Assembly (NCBI RefSeq): GCF_030369615.1
Contig: NZ_CP128494.1
Span: 2,747,501 to 2,811,500 of the forward strand
Source of the DNA: Geobacillus stearothermophilus ATCC 12980
GTDB lineage: Bacteria; Bacillota; Bacilli; Bacillales; Anoxybacillaceae
Direction: 5' to 3'
DNA length: 64,000 bases
Part shown: piece by piece, positions 1 through 8,167 of the stretch
How the letters are laid out: the number at the start of each line of letters is the position of its first letter
Numbering within the stretch: the stretch's first letter is position 1
Made by a program: the position numbers and the translations under genes
The notes under the pieces: generated by a model
Told to the model about the DNA's origin: nothing
Database searches by the model: none
The model's input: only the letters and a program-made list of their open reading frames with translations

Positions 1-635
1 ATCGGGAAAACTTCTTTCACATCGCGGTAGACGTTGCGGATCAAGTCCGCTTTAAACCACGGGTTGTCCGTTTGAGCGACGAAAATGCCGTCCTCTTTCA
101 GCGCGTTGGCGATGCCGGCATAAAACCCTTTTGTGAACAAGTTGACCGCCGGGCCGACTGGTTCCGTCGAGTCGACCATGATGACGTCGTATTCGTTTTC
201 GCTTTGCGCGATATGCATAAACCCGTCATCGACTTTCACTTCGACGCGCGGATCGTCGAGTTTTCCGGCAATTTCCGGCAAGTATTTTTTCGAATACTCG
301 ATCACTTTGCCGTCAATTTCGACAAGCGTCGCTTTTTTGACGCTCGGGTGTTTCAGCACTTCACGAATGACGCCGCCGTCGCCTCCGCCGACGACAAGGA
401 CGTTCTCTGGCTTCGGATGGGTGAACAATGGGACGTGGGCGACCATTTCATGATAGACGAACTCGTCTTTTTGCGTCGTCATCACCATGCCGTCTAAAAT
501 GAGCATGTTGCCAAACTCCGCCGTTTCGACCATATCAAGCTTTTGAAACGGCGTCTGTTCTGTATGTAAAGTGCGGACGATGCGTGCGGTGATGCCAAAA
601 TGCTCCGTTTGCTTTTCGGTAAACCAAAGTTCCAT
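1..635 (-). CDS. speE: Spermidine synthase (C-terminus beyond window)
   Basis: Transfers an aminopropyl group from decarboxylated S-adenosylmethionine to putrescine to make spermidine in the cytoplasm. The reading frame starts [15 protein letters not shown] at 635, behind the Shine-Dalgarno GAAAGGATG. It shows the family hallmarks: a glycine-rich nucleotide-binding stretch VVGGGDGG near residue 85, followed by an acidic strand end (VEID), and the MVDSTEP segment that lines the amine pocket. About 211 residues are present of a usual length near 275; the gene runs off the left edge. It is divergent from pbpG, as in B. subtilis, where speE and ywhE/pbpG are neighbours. The spacer holds an AT-rich run but no promoter I can place with confidence. 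Confidence 0.95.
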   Translation of the reverse strand, partial: MELWFTEKQTEHFGITARIVRTLHTEQTPFQKLDMVETAEFGNMLILDGMVMTTQKDEFVYHEMVAHVPLFTHPKPENVLVVGGGDGGVIREVLKHPSVKKATLVEIDGKVIEYSKKYLPEIAGKLDDPRVEVKVDDGFMHIAQSENEYDVIMVDSTEPVGPAVNLFTKGFYAGIANALKEDGIFVAQTDNPWFKADLIRNVYRDVKEVFP

Positions 636-891
636 CGGTAACATCCTTTCTCCGAGCGTTGCTTACTATACAAGTTTTCCTTAGCCAACGAAAAACTAAA
701 CACGAAAAAGTATAGAGCAATCTAGCAAAAATGCAAGAGGAACAAGTTTAAAATAAAAAATTTTTTTTCATACTGGTAAGAAAAAGCGGAAAACCTCGCT
801 GGCGAAGCCTTGACAAAAGCAAGGCGGCACATCCAGCCAGGCGTCCGCCCGCATGTCTAAAACAACGCCAAAACCGTTGAGGTGATGCGCA

Positions 892-2937
892 ATGGAACCG
901 ATCCCGGGCAGCCGTTTTCGCGGCACGTGGAAATATGTGCGCGCCGCCGTCTTTATCGGCTTTTTTCTCGCCATCTTTGCCTTCGCCGCTCTCGGGAGCT
1001 TTATTTTGTTTGCCAAAATCGAAGGCGCCCCGCCGGTCGCCGTGCCGCAAACAACGATTTTTTATGCGGACGACGGCCGCAAAATCGGGGAAAGCGACCA
1101 TGGACAAAAGCGGTACTGGGTTCATCTCGGTGACATTTCCCCGCACGTCATCGAGGCGACGATTGCCGTTGAGGACCGAAAGTTTTACGAACACCACGGA
1201 TTTGACTTGAAACGGATCACCGGCGCGGTGCTCGCCAATCTCGAGGCCATGGACAAAGTGCAAGGAGCGAGCACGATCACCCAGCAATATGCACGCAACT
1301 TGTTTTTAACACATGAGAAAACGTGGTCGCGAAAAATCCAGGAAGCGCTGTACACGATCCGCCTTGAAGCCAATTACAGCAAAGAAAAAATTTTAGAAGG
1401 CTATTTAAATACGATTTACTACGGCCATGGCGCCTACGGCATCGAGGCAGCAGCGCGCTATTATTTCGGCAAGCACGCGAGCGAGCTGGCGCTCAGCGAG
1501 GCAGCGATGCTCGCCGGCATTCCGAAAGGGCCGTATTACTACTCGCCGCTTGTCAACGAGGCGCGGGCAAAAGCGCGGCAAAAAATCGTGCTCACCTCTA
1601 TGGTGGAAGCCGGCTACATCAGCCGCGAAGAAGCGGAGCGGGCGTACCGTGACAAGCTCGTTTACATCCGCCACCGCGAACGAGAGCAGCCTGTGGCCCC
1701 GTATTTCCAAGATGTTGTGAAACAGCAGCTGCGCACGAAGCTTGGCTTTGATGAGCGGACGATTGAGCTCGGGGGGCTGCGCGTCTACACAACGCTCGAC
1801 CGACGCCTGCAGCGAATCGCCGAAGAACAAGTTAAGCAAGTCATCAGTCCCCATTCTGCCATCCAGGCGGCATTGGTGGCCATGGATCCGCGCACAGGGG
1901 AAGTAAAGGCGCTCATCGGCGGACGCAACTACGAAGAAAGCTCGTTCAACCGCGCTGTGCAAGCGGAACGCCAGCCAGGGTCGACATTTAAGCCGTTTTT
2001 GTATTACGCGGCGATCAAGCAAGGATTCACCCCATCGACCCAACTGCGCAGCGAGCTGACGACATTTACGTTTAACGGCGGCCGATCGTCGTACACCCCC
2101 CATAATTACAATGACTACTACGCCAATGGCCCGATCACGCTCGCTCAGGCGCTCGCTGTATCCGACAACGTCTTTGCGGTGAAAACGCTCCAGTTTATCG
2201 GCGCCGACAAACTCGTCGAAACAGCGAAAGCGCTTGGCATTACAAGCAGATTGAAAGCAGTGCCGTCATTGGCGCTTGGCACCTCGCCCGTGAAAGTGAT
2301 CGACATGGTGGCCGCGTACAGCACGCTGGCCAACTACGGCAAACAAACCGAACCGGTGTTTATTCAAAAAGTCGTCGACGCGAACGGAAACGTGCTGTAT
2401 GAACATAAGTCGGAGAGCCGGCAAGTGCTCGACCGCGACGCAGCGTTTGTGACGACCCATTTAATGACCGGAATGTTCGACCCAAAGCTTAACGGCTATA
2501 CGACCGTCACCGGGCAATCGATCGCCGATGAAATGACGCGCCCGTACGCCGGCAAGTCCGGGACGACGAAAACGGACAGCTGGATGATCGGCTTCGCCCC
2601 GCAGTTGGTCGCCGGCGTCTGGACCGGCTACGACCGCGGCGAAACGATGAGCCGCTTTGACGAAAAGCAATACGCGAAACAAATATGGATCCGCTTTATG
2701 GAGAAAAGCCTCGCCGGCGAGCCGAAAAAATCGTTCAAGCCGACCAAAGGCGTCATCGGTGTCTACATCGACCCGCAAAACGGCAAGCTGGCAACCGATT
2801 CGTGCCCAGTGAAGCGGAAAACGTATTATATCGCTGGCACAGAACCAGTTGACTATTGCACCGATCATGTAAAAGAGGAGAAGAAGAAAAAAGAAGACGG
2901 AAAAAGCTGGTTCGAGAAATGGTTTCCATGGTTTTAA
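892..2937 (+). CDS. pbpG: Class A penicillin-binding protein (PBP2d/PbpG type)
   Basis: Bifunctional peptidoglycan synthase of the outer membrane-facing side: glycosyltransferase polymerising lipid II plus transpeptidase cross-linking stem peptides. The 681-residue protein has a short cytoplasmic tail and one membrane anchor (about residues 16-40). A GT51 domain follows, with the catalytic glutamate in VEDRKFYEHHG (E94) and the QGASTITQQ motif. The transpeptidase domain has the three penicillin-binding motifs STFK (S364), SDN (S424) and KSGT (K555). Order and length match B. subtilis YwhE/PbpG, which lies beside speE and ywhD and acts in spore wall synthesis; that role here is inferred. It ends in a lysine-rich tail and is followed at once by a strong terminator. 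Confidence 0.93.
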   Translation: MEPIPGSRFRGTWKYVRAAVFIGFFLAIFAFAALGSFILFAKIEGAPPVAVPQTTIFYADDGRKIGESDHGQKRYWVHLGDISPHVIEATIAVEDRKFYEHHGFDLKRITGAVLANLEAMDKVQGASTITQQYARNLFLTHEKTWSRKIQEALYTIRLEANYSKEKILEGYLNTIYYGHGAYGIEAAARYYFGKHASELALSEAAMLAGIPKGPYYYSPLVNEARAKARQKIVLTSMVEAGYISREEAERAYRDKLVYIRHREREQPVAPYFQDVVKQQLRTKLGFDERTIELGGLRVYTTLDRRLQRIAEEQVKQVISPHSAIQAALVAMDPRTGEVKALIGGRNYEESSFNRAVQAERQPGSTFKPFLYYAAIKQGFTPSTQLRSELTTFTFNGGRSSYTPHNYNDYYANGPITLAQALAVSDNVFAVKTLQFIGADKLVETAKALGITSRLKAVPSLALGTSPVKVIDMVAAYSTLANYGKQTEPVFIQKVVDANGNVLYEHKSESRQVLDRDAAFVTTHLMTGMFDPKLNGYTTVTGQSIADEMTRPYAGKSGTTKTDSWMIGFAPQLVAGVWTGYDRGETMSRFDEKQYAKQIWIRFMEKSLAGEPKKSFKPTKGVIGVYIDPQNGKLATDSCPVKRKTYYIAGTEPVDYCTDHVKEEKKKKEDGKSWFEKWFPWF

Positions 2938-2939
2938 AC

Positions 2940-2976
2940 AAGAAAATCCCCTGCGTTTGCCCGCAGGGGATTTTCT
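2940..2976 (+). terminator. Bidirectional terminator after pbpG
   Basis: Perfect inverted repeat of about 15 bp (AAGAAAATCCCCTGC and its complement) around an 8-base loop, with A and T runs at both ends of the stem, so it can stop transcription from either side. Confidence 0.9.
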
Positions 2977-3168
2977 TGTCCTAGTTTTCCTGTGTTATAC
3001 ATGTAGATTTAGTTTATCCTTTTTTCCGTGAAAATCCCCACCACTTGGTGAGTGCGGTATACGCTCCTGATCCGTGAGGGTATACTGAAAATGGCCAAAA
3101 AAGGCAATAGGAAAGCAGAGGTGCCCGATTTTAGGCATCTCGTATAACCTGTCTGCCTTTTGGCTAGA

Positions 3169-4305
3169 CTAAATAAGTTGTGGTTGGCGGAACGGCTCTT
3201 TGCGGGAGATCATGCAAAAGATGATCACCAACATCCGCCGAGCAATGGCGATGAGGGCTTTTTTCTTCCCGCACCGGGCCGCCAACGACCAAAACTTTCG
3301 GGACAAGGGATGCGTCTTGGATCGAGCTGCTGACCATGCCGCCTCGCATAACGCCGATCGGAGATGGGGATTGCCTTTTGTCGTGCGCGTGCTCTTTCGC
3401 TTTCCGGCGCTTTCATGGTTGCCGGGGGACAATCCAGTCCATGAAGCCGCCCGTTCCGGCGTTTCAAAGACGCTCATGTCGGTTCCCATCTCGGCGATGA
3501 TGACGGCGGCGGTTTGTTTTTTCACTCCGGGCATGGTCATCAGCAGGTTCACTTCCTCGCGATACGGCTCGAGCAGGCGGTCGATGTGTTGGTCGACTTC
3601 TTCGATGAGCCGCTCCAATTCCTCAACGTGTTTCCACAAGAGGCGAAGGAGACGGAGCTCGTGTTCGGTCAAGGTGCCGAGCAGCGAATCGTACACCGCT
3701 TGCTTTTTCTTTTTGAGCCTTCCGCGCAGGCATTCATCCAACTCGTCCTTGTCCACGTATCCCTTCTCCAGCAGCCGGGCGAGGATGTCTTTTCCGGAAA
3801 CGCCGAAGAGATCGGAGAGGACCGAGCCGAGTTTGACATTGGAAGACTCGAGCACTTTTTGAATCCGGTTTTTCTCCGAAGTCAGCTGTCCGACCCACTT
3901 TTTGCGGAGGCGGGTAAAATCCCGCAATTCGCGAATATCCGCTGGGGGGACGAAACTTTTTTCAACGAGTCCATGGCGGAGCAGCTTGGCGATCCACTCG
4001 GCGTCAGAGACATCGGTTTTTCTTCCCGGGACATTTTTGATCCGCTGCGGATTGGCCAGTGTCAAGTCGACATAGCCCTCGAGGAAGGCGAAGACCGGTT
4101 TCCAATACACGCCGGTGGATTCCATGGCGACATGGGTGACGCCATGTTCTTCGAGCCACTCAAGCAGGTCGCCAAGTCCCTTCGAGAACGTGGAGAAGGT
4201 TTGAATGTCCTTTTGAATGTGTCCATCTTCTTCCCATAGCGCGCAGGCGACGATGGTTTCGGCATGAACATCCAATCCTGCGCAGCGAGGATAGATGACA
4301 TCCAT
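3169..4305 (-). CDS. IS110-family DEDD transposase/recombinase
   Basis: Catalyses site-specific excision and insertion of the element, guided in this family by an element-encoded bridge RNA. The start is ATG at 4305 with a perfect AGGAGG seven bases upstream, giving 378 residues (MDVIYPRCAGLDVHAE...). The N-terminal RuvC-like DEDD domain shows its first aspartate in GLDVH and the second acidic residue in MESTGVYW. The C-terminal Tnp_20 domain carries the serine segment (PGVKKQTAAVIIAEMG ... SWTGLSPG). Length is normal and the frame intact, so it may still be active. An in-frame ATG twelve codons upstream (4341) has no ribosome site. Confidence 0.92.
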   Translation of the reverse strand: MDVIYPRCAGLDVHAETIVACALWEEDGHIQKDIQTFSTFSKGLGDLLEWLEEHGVTHVAMESTGVYWKPVFAFLEGYVDLTLANPQRIKNVPGRKTDVSDAEWIAKLLRHGLVEKSFVPPADIRELRDFTRLRKKWVGQLTSEKNRIQKVLESSNVKLGSVLSDLFGVSGKDILARLLEKGYVDKDELDECLRGRLKKKKQAVYDSLLGTLTEHELRLLRLLWKHVEELERLIEEVDQHIDRLLEPYREEVNLLMTMPGVKKQTAAVIIAEMGTDMSVFETPERAASWTGLSPGNHESAGKRKSTRTTKGNPHLRSALCEAAWSAARSKTHPLSRKFWSLAARCGKKKALIAIARRMLVIIFCMISRKEPFRQPQLI

Positions 4306-4345
4306 GATGAAAATCCTCCTTTTCGATGATCGAGTGCGCAAACAG

Positions 4346-4442
4346 TGAATCCACGGGAGACATGCGGCAGTTTTCCGTTCGTCGTCACCTTTCCTCTATC
4401 ACAGGAAAGGGCGGACAATGGGTGGTGCACCCAGTGGATTCA
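4346..4442 (-). ncRNA. Candidate IS110 bridge-RNA structured core
   Basis: The spacer just upstream of the transposase folds into a closed domain. A 9-bp stem (TGAATCCAC at 4346 with GTGGATTCA at 4434) encloses an 8-bp perfect hairpin (4388-4395 with 4403-4410, loop 7) and a 5-bp hairpin (4419-4423 with 4429-4433). Position and architecture fit the left-end non-coding RNA of the IS110 subgroup. The target- and donor-binding loops cannot be assigned without knowing the element ends. Confidence 0.45.
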
Positions 4443-4623
4443 AACACTTTTCCGTACAGGGTCTAAGCCACCATTAAGCATAACGTCCTGTTAAACTGTT
4501 TGCGCCTATTCTTCATTATGGGAAGAAAAGGGGGATTTTCATCCCTGGGTGGAGGGCAAACCATTGCCCATGGATCTTTTCCAGATAAGAACAAGCCCTT
4601 AGGCAAACATGTTCACAAAACCG

Positions 4624-5139
4624 TCACAATTCGCCTTCGAGTCCTTTTTTCAGTTCATCGCTCGAGCGGTTCCACATCCCGATGTCGTGGCCTTTCAAAA
4701 AGTCGGCGAGCACCCGCTTCGACTTAGCGTCCATATGATCGACGATGATATGCCGTTTCAGCGATTTATCGAGCCGGTTCACATGTTCCGGCAATAACTT
4801 ATAACCACGGCGCGCCTCACGGTCGACCGTCATTTCGCACGCCGTCACCCCGGCGTAATACGGACCGTCCTCGCGGCGCTCGATCGTCACCCAGACGATC
4901 CAATACGGCTTGCCGTTTGGCACGGCGGAGCGATCCGGCAAAAACTTGATGCCGCGCTCAACAGAGCTGCGGGCATGCATCGCCCCCATATCAACGAACG
5001 CTTCACCCGCTTCGACGTCAATGATGACCGGCGACACGTTTTCTAGGCTCAACGCCCCGGCGCCAAAGCCGCGGTGCCCGTCGGTCGGGTCGTCTTTGAT
5101 GATATTAAAGCCGATGTTTTTTTTCTTTTTTTGCTCCAT
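4624..5139 (-). CDS. ywhD: YwhD family protein, function unknown
   Basis: A 171-residue soluble protein beginning with a lysine run (MEQKKKKNIGFNII). It lacks a signal peptide or membrane segment and matches the YwhD family, conserved in Bacillaceae between ywhC and pbpG. Visible features are a well-conserved core (VIIDVEAGEAFVDMGAMHARSSVERGIKF) and a charged C-terminal half; I see no catalytic motif. The ribosome site is AGGAGGAACAAGCGG before ATG 5139. It lies 17 bp downstream of the ywhC stop side in the same direction, so the two are probably co-transcribed. The IS110 element sits just downstream of its stop and may have replaced its terminator. Confidence 0.85.
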   Translation of the reverse strand: MEQKKKKNIGFNIIKDDPTDGHRGFGAGALSLENVSPVIIDVEAGEAFVDMGAMHARSSVERGIKFLPDRSAVPNGKPYWIVWVTIERREDGPYYAGVTACEMTVDREARRGYKLLPEHVNRLDKSLKRHIIVDHMDAKSKRVLADFLKGHDIGMWNRSSDELKKGLEGEL

Positions 5140-5156
5140 CCGCTTGTTCCTCCTTC

Positions 5157-5825
5157 CTACATAAACAAGCTGGCCACAAGTGACTGCAAGTTCTCAAGCA
5201 CAAACGGCAGCGCCACTTGAAACACCGGCTCAATCGTATAGCGATCGAGCGGCGTCAGCACGAGAACAAGGAAAATGAGCGCCCCGTACGTTTCCCACTG
5301 CGTCATTTTCGCCCGCAGCCCATCCGGGGCCAAGTCTTCAATAATACGATACCCATCAAGCGGCGGAAATGGCAATAAATTAAACACAAACAAGACGGCG
5401 TTCAAGCTGATAAAAATTTGGAAAAACAGATCAAACCCGGCCGCAAACCAATCCGGCAGCGCCCGCATGATGCCGAAATCGATCATGGCGTACCAAATGA
5501 CAAATCCAAGCCCGGCGAGCGCGAGGTTGCTTAGCGGCCCTGCCACCGAGACAAGAATGCCGGCAAGGCGCGGGTTTTTGAAATAAAAGCGATTGACTGG
5601 CACCGGGCGCGCCCAGCCAAACCCGGCGAGAAAGATCAGCAAAGTTCCAAGCAAATCCAAATGGGCAAACGGTGACAATGTCAGCCGTCCCTCGTTTTTC
5701 GCCGTCGGATCGCCGAACTTGTAAGCAACGTAGGCATGGGCGAACTCATGCACAGAAAACGCCAGCGCCAGCGTCAACAGCACGTACGGAATTTCGCTTA
5801 ACGAATACGGCAAAATGTGTTCCAC
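5157..5825 (-). CDS. ywhC: Site-2 protease family membrane metalloprotease
   Basis: Predicted intramembrane zinc peptidase of the M50 (SpoIVFB/S2P-like) group. The zinc-binding HExxH lies in the first membrane segment (VHEFAHAY), and the third ligand region NLLPFPPLDGYRI sits in a late hydrophobic helix with the conserved NxxPxPPLDG pattern. About five to six membrane segments are visible in 222 residues. I chose GTG 5825 because AAAAGGAG lies eight bases upstream; the frame stays open to ATG 5870, but no ribosome site precedes that. Substrate unknown. It precedes ywhD in one operon and diverges from ywhB. Confidence 0.88.
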   Translation of the reverse strand: MEHILPYSLSEIPYVLLTLALAFSVHEFAHAYVAYKFGDPTAKNEGRLTLSPFAHLDLLGTLLIFLAGFGWARPVPVNRFYFKNPRLAGILVSVAGPLSNLALAGLGFVIWYAMIDFGIMRALPDWFAAGFDLFFQIFISLNAVLFVFNLLPFPPLDGYRIIEDLAPDGLRAKMTQWETYGALIFLVLVLTPLDRYTIEPVFQVALPFVLENLQSLVASLFM

Positions 5826-5957
5826 TTGATTAACTCCTTTTCCCCTGTATTCACTATCCTTAGTATACATGATTTACCGCCAAAAGTGGACTGAACTTCA
5901 CGGTTCCATGGTATAATAAGCGTGATAGCACTCGACAAGGAAATGGGGGGAATGATG

Positions 5958-6146
5958 ATGCCGTATGTCACGATCAAAATGCTCGCCGGCCGCACGGATG
6001 AACAGAAGAAAGCGCTTGTTGAAAAAGTGACGGACGCCGTCGTCGAGACGACAGGGGCGAAACGGGAGAGCGTTGTCGTATTCATTGAAGAAATGACGAA
6101 AGACCATTACGCCATCGCTGGAAAACGGCTGAGCGACGCGGAGTAA
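5958..6146 (+). CDS. ywhB: 4-oxalocrotonate tautomerase family enzyme
   Basis: A 62-residue tautomerase. Family members form homohexamers and use the amino-terminal proline, exposed after removal of Met, as general base to convert enol to keto acids. Three ATG codons stand in a row (5952, 5955, 5958); only 5958 gives Met-Pro (MPYVTIKMLAGR), so it is the functional start, with GGGGGG about seven bases upstream. The helix and following strand (EQKKALVEKVTDAV, SVVVFIEEM) are typical. The physiological substrate is unknown. A TATAAT box near 5910 probably drives it, and a terminator follows directly. Confidence 0.92.
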   Translation: MPYVTIKMLAGRTDEQKKALVEKVTDAVVETTGAKRESVVVFIEEMTKDHYAIAGKRLSDAE

Positions 6147-6152
6147 CAAACA

Positions 6153-6186
6153 GGGGGACGCCATTGGGCGTCCCCATTGCTTTTTG
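6153..6186 (+). terminator. Terminator after ywhB
   Basis: Nine-base GGGGACGCC stem with a short loop and a trailing TTTTT run, seven bases after the ywhB stop. Confidence 0.85.
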
Positions 6187-6246
6187 AAATAAAAACGAAT
6201 ATTATTATAGTTGTCTTTCATATTGTTCGTCTTTAGGAGGTTGCCT

Positions 6247-7548
6247 ATGATTCGTCTTCCGCACCATGCCAGCAATCGCAAAACAGAGGTTCTCGCTGGC
6301 CTGACGACCTTTTTCACCATGGTGTACATCATCGTCGTCAATCCGATCATCTTATCAGACGCCGGCGTCCCGTTTGAACAGGCGTTCACCGCCACCGTCA
6401 TCGCCACCGTCGTCGGCACGCTTTGGATGGCAATATTCGCCAACTATCCGATCGCCATTGCCCCCGGCATGGGGCTGAACGCGTATTTTGCCTATTCCGT
6501 CGTCGGCTCGCACGGCGGCATTTCGTACGAAACCGCGTTTTCCGCTGTGTTTGTCGCGGGATTGCTGTTTTTGTTGCTGTCGCTCACCCCGCTCCGCAGC
6601 AAGCTGATCGAAGTGATCCCCGACAGCTTAAAACATGGCATCACCGCCGGCATCGGGCTGTTTATCGCCTTTATCGGCCTGCGGCTGACCGGAATTATCC
6701 AAGCCCATCCGCAAAATTTGGTCGCGCTTGGCAACTTGCATGCCCCGTCGGCCGTGTTGACGCTCATCGGCCTGGCGGTGACGCTCGTTTTCATGATGCG
6801 CGGCGTCAACGGCGCGCTCTTTTACGCCATGGTCGTGACCGGCGTCATCGCCTACGCGACCGGGCAGCTTCACTTTGACAAAGGTATCGTCTCGCTGCCG
6901 TCGCTGCCGGAAGGGCTTGTCGCCGCCAATCCATTGACGGCCGTTGGCGATGTCATCAGCCACAGCCTGTACGCTGTCGTCTTTTCCTTTTTGCTTGTCA
7001 CGCTCTTTGACACGACCGGCACGATGATCGGCGTCGCCCAGCAAGCGGGACTGATGAAAGGAAACACACTGCCGCGCGCCCGCGAGGCGCTCTTGGCCGA
7101 CTCCGTCGCGACCACGATCGGCGCCATGTTCGGCACGAGCCCGACATCGGCGTACATCGAGTCGTCAACCGGCGTCGCCGCCGGCGGCCGCACCGGCTTG
7201 ACCGCGCTCACGGTCGCCGTCTTGTTCATCGCAGCCGCCTTTTTCAGCCCGCTTGTCGGCGCCGTCGCCGGGCTTTCTGCCATCACCGCCCCAGCGCTCA
7301 TTGTCGTCGGCAGCTTGATGATCAGCAACATCGCCCATATCAATTGGCGCGAACTGGACGAAGCGTTCTCAGCCTTTCTCATCATCTTAAGCATGCCGCT
7401 CACGTCCAGCATCGCGACCGGCATCGCGCTCGGCTTCATCTCGTACCCGCTCTTAAAAATCGCCCGCGGCCGCTGGCGCGATGTGCCGTTGCTGCTGTAC
7501 GTGCTTGCCGTGCTGTTCTTTTTGCAGCTGGCGTTTTTGCCGCATTAA
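6247..7548 (+). CDS. NCS2-family purine permease (PbuG/PbuO, AzgA-like)
   Basis: Proton-coupled inner-membrane uptake of nucleobases, probably guanine/hypoxanthine or adenine. The 433-residue protein is nearly all hydrophobic, with the family signatures NPIILSDAG near residue 35, IAPGMGLNAYFAYSV near residue 80 and the C-terminal GTSPTSAYIESSTGVAAGGRTGL segment that lines the substrate site. ATG 6247 is chosen because TTAGGAGG lies six bases upstream; an in-frame ATG at 6211 has no ribosome site. The 60-base leader shows no purine riboswitch, although pbuG homologues often have one. It is a single-gene unit with a terminator just after it. Confidence 0.9.
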   Translation: MIRLPHHASNRKTEVLAGLTTFFTMVYIIVVNPIILSDAGVPFEQAFTATVIATVVGTLWMAIFANYPIAIAPGMGLNAYFAYSVVGSHGGISYETAFSAVFVAGLLFLLLSLTPLRSKLIEVIPDSLKHGITAGIGLFIAFIGLRLTGIIQAHPQNLVALGNLHAPSAVLTLIGLAVTLVFMMRGVNGALFYAMVVTGVIAYATGQLHFDKGIVSLPSLPEGLVAANPLTAVGDVISHSLYAVVFSFLLVTLFDTTGTMIGVAQQAGLMKGNTLPRAREALLADSVATTIGAMFGTSPTSAYIESSTGVAAGGRTGLTALTVAVLFIAAAFFSPLVGAVAGLSAITAPALIVVGSLMISNIAHINWRELDEAFSAFLIILSMPLTSSIATGIALGFISYPLLKIARGRWRDVPLLLYVLAVLFFLQLAFLPH

Positions 7549-7556
7549 TCCAGAAG

Positions 7557-7590
7557 AAGGTGTCCCGGAAACAATGGGACACCTTTTCGT
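7557..7590 (+). terminator. Terminator after purine permease
   Basis: Ten-base AAGGTGTCCC stem, 9-base loop and short T run. Nearly the same stem is reused after manA at 51094. Confidence 0.85.
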
Positions 7591-7635
7591 CTATGGCCAG
7601 CTGATGGTGTGTTGAAACAGTGTTTTTCATCTTCC

Positions 7636-8154
7636 CTACACACAAGCGCCCTTGTTGCAACGGCTCCGCAGCGCCTCAATATACGCATACGCCTCTTCGA
7701 TCTCGTCCTCCGTATAGCGCTGCTTGCTTTTTACGACAGCGATTTTCTCTTTTACCTCATCTTTTGACAAATGTTCAAAATAGAGCACCGTGGAGACAAG
7801 CTCCAAAAAGCGTGCGTTTTGTCCGTTCATCGCCTGCATGCATTCGGCAAGGCCCGGCATCTCCCAGTCGTAATGGCGCAAAAACTGTTCGCCCGCTTCG
7901 GTCAGTGTATAGCGGTATTGCACATAGCCGCTCTTTTTCTCTTTCACTTCATGCAAAAAGCCGAGCGCGCACAGCTCTTCGATGCGGCACGTCAACTCTT
8001 CCGAATACGGGCCGTAAAAGTGGAAGTCGAACTTCTCATAAAACGGAAAGTCGAGCTTTTTGGCGATGTAAATCATTTTTTGCAGCTTTTTGCGGCCGAC
8101 AATTTCCCCGGCGGCCGCCAACGCCTTCATTACTTTCGCATGCTCTGTGAGCAC
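7636..8154 (-). CDS. ywgA: YwgA family protein
   Basis: A 172-residue soluble protein of the YwgA family, function not established. It is rich in charged helices and starts MLTEHAKVMKALAAAGEIVGRKKLQKMIYIAKKL. That pattern resembles SocA/antitoxin-like (DUF4065-type) folds, where KxKLQKLxYxA is conserved; this similarity is my inference. A probable winged-helix middle (YGPYSEELTCRIEELCALGFL) follows. Its start lies 13 bp after the ywfO stop, with GGAGATGAC as ribosome site, so the two form an operon, as in B. subtilis. Confidence 0.85.
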   Translation of the reverse strand: MLTEHAKVMKALAAAGEIVGRKKLQKMIYIAKKLDFPFYEKFDFHFYGPYSEELTCRIEELCALGFLHEVKEKKSGYVQYRYTLTEAGEQFLRHYDWEMPGLAECMQAMNGQNARFLELVSTVLYFEHLSKDEVKEKIAVVKSKQRYTEDEIEEAYAYIEALRSRCNKGACV

Positions 8155-8167
8155 TCTCCGTCATCTC

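Larger units (their letters stand above)
2998..4500 (-). mobile_element. IS110-family insertion sequence (borders approximate)
   Basis: An insertion between the pbpG terminator and ywhD, which are neighbours in B. subtilis. IS110 elements lack terminal inverted repeats, so the ends cannot be set from this copy alone; the borders given are the widest plausible span. Inside are one DEDD-type transposase and a structured non-coding stretch upstream of it (toward higher coordinates). That is the arrangement of the IS110 subgroup with its guide (bridge) RNA in the left end. The bases from 4500 to the ywhD stop at 4624 contain short hairpins but nothing I can assign. Confidence 0.6.

Noticed and set aside
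72..497. Plus-strand open frame opposite speE
   Set aside because: Runs antisense through a clear spermidine synthase; no ribosome site and no family features.
1405..2103. Long minus-strand frame opposite pbpG
   Set aside because: Shadow of the GC-rich pbpG codons; Arg/Leu-rich composition, no start signal.
3514..4239. 241-codon plus-strand frame opposite the IS110 transposase
   Set aside because: Antisense shadow of a transposase with intact catalytic motifs and an ideal ribosome site.
6188..6246. Purine riboswitch in front of the NCS2 permease
   Set aside because: The leader is only 60 bases and lacks the conserved purine aptamer core sequences.
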